From the NCBI GenBank assembly GCA_039621445.1, contig CP154955.1:15002465-15066464 (forward strand): a DNA stretch of 64,000 nucleotides, written 5' to 3'. Both the position numbers and the translations under genes were made by a program. The notes beneath the pieces are model-generated. The model saw only the letters and a program-made list of their open reading frames with translations, did not search any database and had not been told where the DNA came from. The stretch comes from Euglena gracilis (taxonomy: Eukaryota; Euglenida; Euglenophyceae; Euglenales). Shown here one piece after another: positions 54,418-64,000 of this stretch (position 1 is the first letter of the stretch; each line of letters opens with the position of its first letter).

Positions 54418-54533
54418 CTCTGGCCACCACCCCCACTCCTCATTCTCGGTGGGCTCGGCAGAGGTGGGCGGCTCCGGGAGGCAGTGCGCGGCCTGCGACC
54501 CGGGAATCTTGGGGGTCGGCGGCGGTGCAAATC
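54418..54533 (-). CDS. Exon of a duplicated-exon pair (copy 2), motif TPKIPGS...WGWWPE
   Basis: It reads FAPPPTPKIPGSQAAHCLPE, then PTENEEWGWWPE, ending at a GAG|GTACAG donor. The segment between the two conserved ends is longer than in copy 1. No AG lies immediately upstream, so the 5' boundary is approximate. Confidence 0.45.
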
Positions 54534-54604
54534 CCCCAGTGGTGGAGTGGTTTAGCAAACCGTTACACAAAGATGCACACATGTACTTTGGAGGACAGAT
54601 GCAT

Positions 54605-54648
54605 AAATGTGTGTGTACTGTGTGTGTGCGCGCGCCTGCGTGCGTGCA

Positions 54649-54695
<47 letters not shown>

Positions 54696-54826
54696 ATGCG
54701 TGCGTGCGTGCGTGCATGCGTGCGTGCGTGCATGCATGCATGCATGCGTGCGTGCAAGCGTGCGTGCGTGTGTGTGCGTGGCTGTGGGTAGGTGGGTGGG
54801 TGGGTGGGTGAGTGTGTGAGTGAATG

Positions 54827-54857
<31 letters not shown>

Positions 54858-54955
54858 TGTTGTTGTTGTTGTACATGTGTGTGTGTGTGTGTGTGTGCGG
54901 GCATGAATGTGTGTTTACCACACACTGTGTGTGTGCGTGTTTTGTGTGTGCGCGC

Positions 54956-54994
<39 letters not shown>

Positions 54995-55065
54995 CGCGCG
55001 TGCGTGCGTGCGTGCGTGTGTGTGCGCGCGCGTGTGTGTGTGAGTGAGTGAGCGCGCACACGCAT
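54605..55065. repeat. Compound TGCG/GTGT satellite
   Basis: TGCGTGCG repeats to about 54770, then GTGGGTGG, GTGT, TTGTTG and GCGCGC blocks. Confidence 0.95.
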
Positions 55066-55083
55066 GTGTGCCCACCGTTTGCT

Positions 55084-55340
55084 CTATCCACAGAAAGATA
55101 TCCCGGAGATCCAGTCAGAGGACTTCCACAGATGGACCGCGGCCCATCCTGAGTCCAAAAAGACGTAATGGAAATTCCATTCAGGGTGCCATCTGCCCTG
55201 ACCAGGTGCATACACATGGTTGTCACACAACAGATAATCGTGCACAGACACCCAATGCATGCGGTGCAAGGGTCTGGCCGCGGTGTATTGAAAAGTACGC
55301 TGTGGCACGTACACCGTTTTGAAAAGTGGCGTCCGTGTAT
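55084..55340 (-). CDS. Open frame with Trp/His/Tyr-rich sequence, unassigned
   Basis: The minus-strand frame reads TVYVPQRTFQYTAARP, HWVSVHDYLLCDNHVYAP and WHPEWNFHYVFLDSGWAAVH before a TAG at 55084. A second overlapping minus frame also looks protein-like at its 5' end (HIVGHNHWKVDQIHGRHF), so a frameshift is possible. Not GC-rich like the confirmed exons. Confidence 0.3.
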
Positions 55341-55386
55341 CTGATCCACTTTCCAATGATTGTGCCCCACGATGTGTTGCAGGCGC

Positions 55387-55419
<33 letters not shown>

Positions 55420-55420
<1 letters not shown>

Positions 55421-55689
55421 GGGAAGTTTGGTGACAGTCACACGGGGATTTGGCGGGCCTGGCCGCGGGGCTGCCTCATTGCACTGGGGCAGTCGTGAGC
55501 TGCCGGCCACCGTGGGTGGCACCACAGCGCCGCTTGCATTCATTTGTGTCGGGTGGTACTCACGACTGGCCCACCTACCGGGTTCCTACAACCTTTGACC
55601 AGGGGGGCTGGTCATACGCACACCATAATTTGCAACACAGCGGCCAGCACCCACCCATGTATACCTACACGCCTTGGTCGGGGGTGCAG
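55420..55689 (+). CDS. Plus-strand exon candidate ending at a consensus donor
   Basis: It reads GGTHDWPTYRVPTTFDQG, then GWSYAHHNLQHSGQHPPMYT and ends VQ at CAG|GTAAGG, the best donor consensus in the window. The 5' boundary is unknown. No family recognised. Confidence 0.35.
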
Positions 55690-56449
55690 GTAAGGGGGAG
55701 TGGATACAAGGCTGCCAAAAAATGGAGAAAGAACACCCCCCCCCCCCCGCGCGTGCTTATAACCCCCCCTTGGGCTCAACAACCAAACTCTGACTTGTAA
55801 CCCCCCAGAGGGAAAAAATGATAACAGAAACAAGAATTAAAATATGCTAAAAATCGTACGGTGTGCCGAAAAAACAGGTGTGGTGGGCATGCCATCCTCT
55901 CATGTTTTGGCAAAAAAAAACAAACACGGGATGCCTTGTTCTACCCCATTGTGCAAAAATAGGGGTATTTTTGGATTTCTTCTGATTACACACCGAACCT
56001 CGACCCATCAAAGCATCGACCAGGATTTGTCCCAATGACTCCCCCAGGCTTTACGATCCAGGGACTATGGCGTGCAGCTTTACAACAATCAAAGAATAAA
56101 TGAGCACCGAAGCCCTTCACGCTTTGGACAAACACACACACGTGGATGATGAATATCGTTACGAATAAAAAGTGGGGCTCCTCCCGCCACAGCGACCATC
56201 GCCGGGGGGGGGGGGGGCAATACATGCCCAGTGCAGTCACGCCAAGCAACGCCCTTCCGCGACGCCGTGGGAGACAGGGCCGCCACCAGGGTTGGCGTTG
56301 GCAGCCAGCTCCTTTTCGAAGCCCCCTTCTTACTGAGGCGGCGTAAATTGCCCACCTAAAATTTGACTTGATGGATTGGATTTGACCCCGAAATCGGCAC
56401 CAAAACCTGCAAAAAGTTTTAGGTGTCAGAGTTGATTTAAACTTTTTGG

Positions 56450-59400
56450 AGATTTTTGGGGGGTGTTTTTAGGGGAAGGGGCAATCCGCTTCCTTTTTGG
56501 GGGAAGCGAAAAAAAGCTTCCCCCTGGACCAAACGAATCAGCAAAACCTGCCCGTCATTTTTCAATTTTGGCATGAGCGAAGCGGGTTTTTGCTTCCTCT
56601 GAAACTTTTTTGGCCGGAAACGGTTCTTCGCTTCCTCCAACTCACATCACAGCAATAAGTCACCTTCAAGCCTGGCATCAACCTCGTCAACAGAAGACAG
56701 TATCTGACGTCTTCACTCCAACTAAAACAAATGTCTCCGAAAGGAGCGCAATCGTGGCAATCATCTAATGTGGACCCCCGAATGAGGGAAGCGGGATTCC
56801 GCTTCCTATCGGAGGGCTAGATGATTTGTTGGCATGAGGGGAGCGGATTCGGCACTGGCCGTTCTTGCCCCATACCAGTGGAGGCACTCACGTTGGCCAC
56901 GACGTCAATGTCCGTCTAGTGCCATCTGCCCCGGTGTCTGTTAAGGTCCCACCACAGGTCTCCGGTCGCTGGATGTTGGCTGCCCAAACTGTGCCTTACA
57001 TGTGACTGGATGATTTCCAATTGTAATGGTAGCATCGTGGTTGGTTGTGGGAACGGTTGGACCTTGTGTTTGCGTGGCATAAATGCTGCGTGTTCTGAAC
57101 TGATAGGGAAACCGAAGCAGAACAGGCCTCAATACAAGGTTTTTGGCGTTAACTTTGAGGGGGTCATTTTGGTGTGAGTTGGTAGATGTGTGTTGTGGCT
57201 ATTTTGAGTGAGAAAATCCCCTGGCCTCGAGTTAGTTTGCAAGAGGCAGACACTGGATGTCCAACAGGAATGCGTGTCCACCAGGCAGGACGCCGACTGG
57301 TTGGTGGACTCGTCTGGTTTAAGAAGGGAGGTGGTATGAGCTGGGCAGTGAGTTGAAGACTGAAGGATCAAGAAAGAATGAAACCAATATCCTTACACCC
57401 AGCAAAGCCAGTTTCCAGGTCCATTCAGTGCATCCATGCAGCATCCTGGAGTGGGTTCTGCTCCTAGGATGTGAATGTGCCCCATATACCTGGTGTGTGC
57501 GGGAAGTGGGAGTGGTGCGAAGAACCAAACTGCTGAACGCAACTGGGATTGTGGTGCAAGTGGAAGCTGATAAGGACTTCACACACAAGCTGAGATGAAG
57601 CGGAAACCAGCTTCGTCAGTGAGGAAGCGGAACCACGCTTCCTACTTGTGGAAGAGGAAGCGGGTTTGCGCTTCCCCTTTAGAAAGTTGACCATTCCTTC
57701 CTTCCTTCCTTGAGGTGCTTGGGGCGGTAGAGACTGCAGGAAGGGGTGTGGGAGCTGATTAAGCTGCCTAAGTGCCACAGTGAGCCTCCTGGGAGCATGG
57801 CAGGTGCTCAGTCCACCAGGTTATGTCCTGCCGAGAGCCATCGACGGGCCCTGGAGGACGAAGACAGCCCTCTGGGGTCCCCCTTCTGTTTAGTAACAGG
57901 TGGAGGTGAGCCAGAAACACGGCACATGAAGAGCTAATGGAGGAAACCTCACAGGAAAAGCCCACCTGCCTGCGCTTTGGCCGCGGAAGCAGGAACTTGA
58001 GGGAGGTTTTGAAACACAATTCTCCACAGCTGGATAATTTGGCAGGTTTGATCGGGTTTACAGGTTTGGAAAGGGGGCTTTTGAGGGGTGTCATGGTCCA
58101 GTTTTGTTTTTTTTTCATTCCCTTCTTCCGTGGGTTGATTTCTGGAACCAGAAAAAAGAAAACAGGGCAAATTGAAGGCTGAAAGTGGTGTCCCAGGCAT
58201 CAGGAAAACACCGACAAACAACACCGACGTAAGCGGACTTCCGCTTCGTCATGGACTTGGGAGGCAAATTCTTCAACTGTTTCTGTTGGTGTTGTTATGG
58301 TGTTGCAGGCAATCAATCTCCTCCACGCCCTATACCCTGCATCTTCCATCAATCCAAAGAGGCGGCTTTCCACTTCCTCGGATCAAACCTTGGCATCTGA
58401 GGCTGGGTGCTGCTCCACAGGTTCGTCTCAGGGGAAGGGGGAGCACTCTCTGAACCATGTGGTAAGCCACCTCATCCATGATGCTGCATCCCAGCGCATT
58501 ATTGCACCCACAAAAGCACTTCAGACCCATAACGGTGAGGCCAGAAACCGTCCCCGATGGCCCTGCCACCCCGTTGGGTTTAGATGACGTTCCCCCGCCC
58601 ACGATGCCCCACTGCCGCAATGACTGCACGTCTGGGGAGGCTGCGCTATATTCCCTCAGTAATTGCACAGTAATGTCTCTTCCAGGGACCTAGCAAGGTG
58701 GTTGCAGTTGGTACCCCCAAAGCATCCAGATGCCATTCTGTGTCCCGCGAGGCATTTGGGCCAGATCACAACAACTCATTCACAACCAGCCCTCCAATAT
58801 AAGCATTCTAAACCTTTTGCCTCCCTCGCCCTGCATTTGTGCTTCATGTTGCAAGGCCTTATCCGGACCAGGGTTGGGCATGTTCCAACACTCGACCGGA
58901 TGAACGTACTATCACAGCACGAACTCATCTGTTGACCACTTGCCACCACCCGAATGTCCATGCTGTACCGCCTATTTTGTACCGTGCACATGCCAGATGG
59001 AGGAAGAGGGTTCCAGCTTCATCTCACCTTCGTTTTCGTGACCTTTAAAACCACTCAGCCCTTCGAAGTCATGGTGAAAAAAATTTAAATCATCAGGAGG
59101 AATGGCCTCGTGGCCATTTTAAAAAATTTGGGGTATTTGCTGTCAATCTTCTCCATGCCTCTCCCAGCTTCAAAATTTCCGCTGTTGACGGTCAATAAAG
59201 AAGCGGATTTTGGCAATCTCCGCTTCCCCAGCTCCTTCCGTTCTCGCGAGACCCCATTACGGGTCGTTTTGCTTTTCTTCACCTCCGAGTGCAGTAGAAC
59301 TGGGCAGTGACGAAGCGTTTGAAAATTCCGGGTGCTTCCGCCGATTTCGACTTTGGCTGAAAAAAATTATGCCCCTCTTCGCTCATTTCGGCCTCTTATA

Positions 59401-59560
59401 GAGGTCCATTACTCTAAGCCAAACAGTTGTCAGAAACTACCCAAAAACGACCTCTTCTAAGAAAGGCTAAAAATTATGGGGGTTTGGACGAAGAAAGGCT
59501 TAAAATTATGGGGGTTTGGACGAAGCGGTTCTCCGCTTCGTTTCCGCTTCAAACCGCCTT
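56450..59560. repeat. Cluster of short palindromes (G)GAAGCGG...CCGCTTC(C)
   Basis: At least ten copies with 2-15-base spacers, for example near 56790, 57600, 57630, 57660, 58225, 59200 and 59520, plus variants at 56490, 56580 and 58360. The region is otherwise of average GC with no supported gene; several ORFs of 60-110 codons on both strands show no domain. Confidence 0.85.
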
Positions 59561-60375
59561 AAAATTTTGGCAATTTATGCCGCCTAAGTCTCAGGCGTCC
59601 GACGTCCCAGGGGTCACACCCCTAAAAACAGAACTTTGCTCATTTTTAGCACTCTCTTGTCGTCGTGTTGAGTCATCAAGCACCGTTTGAAAACTGTTCC
59701 CTAAATTGAGACCCAACAGGCAAGAACAGCTTCAGCCGCCCGACAAACGGGGTCGTGCGAATTGCGACATCCGTTGCCCAGCCGTGAACGCAAAAGCAAG
59801 CTGGGCAGCACGGGTTGGGGGGTCGCCTGGGGGGCGGCCGCGGCCACGGTAGCCGATGCGGCGGCGACGGGCGTCGTGGCCGGCGGGGGCGCGGAGGCCA
59901 GTGGGCCCTTGGGGCCGAGGCAGCCTTTCCCGGGCTGCGGGTTCGGAATCGGAACCGGTTATGCGATCCGTTCACCCGCAAGGGGACTTCGTTGTGGCCC
60001 GAAGTCACTCACTGCCCATGCCTGATCCGTTTCAGGCACCCAGCCTTGGGGGAACCCTTGGAGTTATTCTGCTGATCGAGTGTGTGCTTTGGGGGGGGGG
60101 GTTGCCAGTGCATCCGCGGGTTCGACCATTTTTGGCAGGGGCTTTCCAGCCCTTATTCTCATCCTCATCCCAACACCCTGAACACCCATACAGACGGCAG
60201 CCAGACTCCAACTGGCTTGGGGAGCGAGAACTCAACAATGCTTTTTTCGGCAACGACAATCCTGGTGGGCAGCACCCATCCCTGGCAATCAGCTCAGGAG
60301 GGGGCGTAGAAGGGTCGGGGACGGCCGGTTCACAACTGCAGTGCGGGGGACGGGAAGGTCTGGCCGGAGAATGAC

Positions 60376-60603
60376 CCCGAGGGAGGAGGGGGGCGCCGGG
60401 CGGCCGGTCGGGAGCGGTGGGGCGCCGACCGCCCACGCCCACGCCTCCTCCTCACGGCACAGCCGCTTCGCCGGGGGGTGGGCAGTGGGAAGGCTGCGCT
60501 TTGGGACAGGCGGGGCGGGGGCGACTGTGGCGGCGAGGGGGGACCGGGCCAGCGGTGGGCCGGCTGCGGGCAGCGGCGGGCGGGGTGGTGTGGGATCGAA
60601 CAT
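60376..60603 (-). CDS. Pro/Ala-rich exon with a basic cluster, unassigned
   Basis: After a GTCAG acceptor it reads MFDPTPPRPPLPAAGPPLAR, continues Pro/Ala-rich, then AKRLCREEEAWAWAVG and a Pro-rich end at CGG|GTCATT, in all 76 codons. It looks like a disordered region with a possible nuclear-localisation-like KR cluster. Neighbouring minus-strand Pro/Ala-rich frames at 61.16-61.31 kb and 59.77-59.95 kb could belong to the same gene. Confidence 0.4.
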
Positions 60604-60785
60604 CTGACCCAATGCCGTGGGCTGTTGGGGGGGGGTGGGTATGCCAACGTGGCCAAGCAGCCAAGGAGTGGTGCATTTGTAGTTGGAATGCCAGCAAACA
60701 GCATAGGAATGAAAAGGCACAGAAAGACTTTCCGATGAGACTGGCGAGGCATATTGCCCAGTGTTTGCTTGGGCATGTCCAGTAT

Positions 60786-61046
60786 CCCACACACCTCGAT
60801 TCTGTGTCGAGGTGCGTGGGACACACCTCGACACCGCGACACCTCGACACCGGGGGTGGGGGCAAACGTCCTTCACCCCCTCCCCCCAACACCCGACGGC
60901 GCGGTGGCCGCTCATTGGCCCAAGGCAATGTTGGCCCCAACAGGCCGGGGCTGGGGGGGGGGGGGCAGGAAGGCCATGTTGGCTCCAACATGGCCTAATG
61001 CCCCAAAAGGAGGGGGGAACGTTGGCCCTGACAGGCCGGGGGGGGG
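60786..61046. repeat. Cluster of hairpins and short duplications
   Basis: CCCAC-ACCTCGA/TCGAGGT-GTGGG at 60786-60820; ACACCTCGACACCG twice after it; AGGCCATGTTGG and its perfect complement at 60971-60996; GTTGGCCC-ACAGGCCGGGG twice. Confidence 0.85.
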
Positions 61047-61324
61047 GGGGCAAGGAGCCAAGGCAGGAGGGACTGTATGTGAACAATTCTCTGGAGACCA
61101 AAATCGGAGTCGGGGAAACCGCGGGGGAGGGGGGGGGGGGGGGGGCCCCGCGCTGGCAGACGCATGGTACAACGGGCGGCTGGCGGCCAGTGGTTTACCC
61201 TGGGCTGGGGCCAGGGCGCCTGCGTACACCGGCGGGCTGGGCTCGGGGAGGGGGCGGGAGGAATGGCTGGCCACTGCTGGTCCACCGCCTCGGAACAACA
61301 TGGACGCCAATGTGGCATGATGTG

Positions 61325-61540
<216 letters not shown>

Positions 61541-61677
61541 CCGAACCCAACCCAACCAACCAACCCAACCCAACCCAGCACACCACAACACAGCACAGTA
61601 CAACAAAAGAAAGTGAATCTTGTCGCACTGCACCCTTGGACCTTCTCGGGAGGAACAAACATCCACACAATACAGCT

Positions 61678-61790
61678 TGTGTGTGTGTGTGTGTGTGCGT
61701 GCGTGTGTGCGTGTGGTGTGTGCCTGTTTGTGTGTGTGTCTGTCTGCCTGTCTGCCTGTCTGCCTGTCTGCCTGTCTGTCTGTGTGTTTG
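61678..61790. repeat. (TG)n then (CTGT)n array
   Basis: TG repeats followed by CTGTCTGC units. Confidence 0.95.
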
Positions 61791-61833
61791 TTGGCAAATA
61801 GAAAATGTGCACACTCTTTGAAGATTCACACAA

Positions 61834-62002
<169 letters not shown>

Positions 62003-62504
62003 CACGCACACCGCAATCACAGCATCACAACACATAACACACATAACATGCCATGTGTGTTATGTGTTGTGTTTGTGAGTTGTGTGTTGTGTGTCTATGT
62101 GTTGTGTGTGTGTGTGTGTGTGTTCTGTGTTGTGTTGTCTTGTGTCCGGTAACATCCGACAGAGAAATTCAAACATTTGTTGCCGAGAGATCTAGCAGCA
62201 GAACAGAGGACCTGTCATCTTTGGCAGCGTTCTTCAAAGAATTACATGCATTTGCACGTTTGGTGGGGGGGTCGACCCCTCCGTGGGGGTTCAATTCAAG
62301 TTTTGGGGAACCCGCCCACCCACTCGCGAACCCCCCCCCCCAGGGGGTTCACATAGGTCAGCAACTGAGTGAATGGTCAGTGTATCCTCTGAAGGGAAGA
62401 TTGTAGGGCCACTTTGCAACTTAACTTTGATCGATTGTTGGTGAACCTCAAGTCGCAATGTAATGTGGGTGCACGTATCGCCCTCCCTTGCGCCTATCAC
62501 AGAG

Positions 62505-62660
62505 CCGGAGGCCAATCCGCCCCCACCCCGGCCAACCTCTGGGGGCATCTCGACCGCTGCCCACCGCACGCACCGGCCGAGAGGGGCAGCCGCGCGACGG
62601 CCCCCTCGCGGAGACACCCCCCGGCCGAGGGGGTGGGCAACGGAGGTCGGGGGCCTGCGG
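62505..62660 (-). CDS. GC-rich exon candidate, unassigned
   Basis: The minus frame reads PPLPTPSAGGCLREGAVARL, then PLSAG before a CCG|GTGCGT donor. The opposite strand is also open, so the support is weak. Confidence 0.2.
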
Positions 62661-62959
62661 AGTGGCATGGGAGGGGGTACCTTGGGGGATGCCACCAGGC
62701 TAATGTTACCACACCCGGGGGGGGGGGGGGTTGCCCTGGGCTGCAGGGTGCCTGCCCACAGCAGGCACACGTCTTCGTCGGGGGGGGGGGGTCGGTGTGG
62801 ATCCTAGAAGACCCAGCCAACCCAAGGAAATGAACCCTTGAAAATGGTTCTTTTCGGGCCCCAGCTGCCTTCTGCGCCGACAGGGGGGGGGGGGGGGATT
62901 AAACCCACCTAAACCCAATCCCTGAAATTGCGGGTGGGGGACCTGAAGGACCCTGGGGA

Positions 62960-64000
62960 TGCCGCAGGCAGGCAAGAAAAAGGTACTGACCGGACACCCT
63001 CCCCAGGGGTGGGGGTCAAGGGGGGCAGGCCCAACCGGCTATTGGGTTGGACCCAGCCAGCACCTGAAAACAGGCGAACGAAATGCCCCGTTGGATTTTG
63101 TGTTTCGCCCAAACTTTTGAGGTGAAAGCCCAAAAAACCCCTCGAAAAGCCATTTTGGGTTCTTCGACCTCTTTTATCAAAGAGTTTTTCAGTGCTTTGG
63201 ACCGAAATTTTTGGGGGGTCCAGCCCGGCTTTGCCGGGCGACGGAAAAAAAATGGAGTTCCATTCCACCCTGGGGAGGGTCTGCAGCCCGGCTAGGATCT
63301 GTTGGCTTAAAAAAAAAAAAATGCTGCTGCCTGGTACACTTCCAGGGTCGGGTGGGGTCGCTGAGCTCTTGTCTCTTTAGAGTAAGAGCGAAGCTTACCC
63401 CTGGGGAAAAGGGGGGGGGTCGGACCCCCCCGCCCCCCCCCCTCTGGGTAGACCGTGAAAACTGCGGATTGTCACCATGATCCCGGCCCCGTTCCCGGAC
63501 TTTTTTTTCAATTGCGAACCTAACTCCCCGCCAGGCCCAAGTTATTCACGCGCGAAGGGGTCCAAACCGGGTAGGATTGGCCCGCCGCCCTCCTCTTCCG
63601 CCAGGGTCCAAAAATCGGTCAAAAAATCGATTTTTCGAAAATATATACTCAAGAAAAAGTACATTATTTCCGGAAATGTCGGTTCGACGAAATGTACCCC
63701 TGGAGGCCCTCTATCGGCCCTCTATCGCCCCCCGTTTGCCGTTTTGGCTGCCGACATGCCTGGCCCGTGTTTCGGCGCGCTTCTTGCGGCCCAAAACGGC
63801 CATTTTGGGGCGTTTTTCTGGCCGTTTTTTGGTCAAAAAATTGATTTTTTCAAAATGTCTCGACAATGAAGGAAAATCAAAGAAAATGTCCGGAGAGCAA
63901 AAATGAAGCCGTTGGAATGCCCTATCCAAACATGGTTTACTTCCCCCCCAACTCTTCATGCAGCCTAAATTACGGCCATTTTTCGGCCCATTTTGGGGTC
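62960..64000. other. No supported gene
   Basis: Poly-G/C and poly-A/T runs, CCCTCTATCGG duplicated at 63709-63730, and open frames without codon bias. Sequence style (ATTTTTGGCC, CGGCCATTTT) resembles the intron-like DNA at 42.5-43.5 kb. Confidence 0.4.

Noticed and set aside
57353-58668. Several 60-110-codon ORFs on both strands at 57.3-58.7 kb
   Set aside because: Overlap each other and the GAAGCGG palindromes; no domain recognised.

Overview
This is nuclear DNA of a flagellated unicellular eukaryote. It has GC-rich short exons, long introns, very many microsatellites, homopolymer G/C runs and no bacterial-type gene. Every gene model I can support well lies on the minus strand. Three can be rebuilt exon by exon from conserved protein sequence and intron phase. 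(1) 8296 down to about 195: a CFAP410 (C21orf2)-like leucine-rich-repeat ciliary protein, running toward the left edge. (2) 30540 to 12744: a complete 23-exon EFHC1/EFHC2 (Rib72)-like axonemal protein, about 726 residues, with three DM10 domains and an EF-hand. (3) 35821 to 31572: a seven-exon UPF0126 (TRIC-like, PF03458) membrane protein of about 235 residues, with one frame break in exon 1.

The introns fall into two groups. Most are GT-AG (one is GC-AG). Seven junctions have no good GT-AG solution, although protein conservation or the reading frame fixes most of them closely. At these the intron termini are mutually complementary and often bounded by 3-4 bp direct repeats. Coexisting conventional and non-conventional introns with paired ends are known from euglenids. 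With two flagellar genes and TTAGGG-like interstitial tracts, this makes a euglenid or relative my leading guess (inference, not proven).

Layout: 0-8.3 kb CFAP410-like gene, with a retroelement-like insert at 3.5-4.5 kb; 8.3-12.7 kb two unassigned exons (possibly the 3' end of the EFHC gene); 12.7-30.5 kb EFHC gene; 31.6-35.8 kb UPF0126 gene; 36-41.3 kb unassigned minus-strand exons, among them a clear C-terminal pair at 40.8-41.3 kb; 41.5-45 kb almost pure satellite and hairpin sequence; 45.6-51.5 kb exons of one or more unrecognised minus-strand genes, one with a C2H2 zinc finger; 52-55.7 kb a duplicated-exon pair and two plus-strand exon candidates; 56.4-59.6 kb a cluster of short GAAGCGG/CCGCTTC palindromes; 60-64 kb Pro/Ala-rich exon candidates, long CA/CGCA arrays and non-coding sequence.

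The CFAP410-like and EFHC-like genes would both act in the axoneme or basal body. The UPF0126 protein is a membrane protein with no evident link to them. All coordinates come from hand splicing and have not been checked against transcripts.
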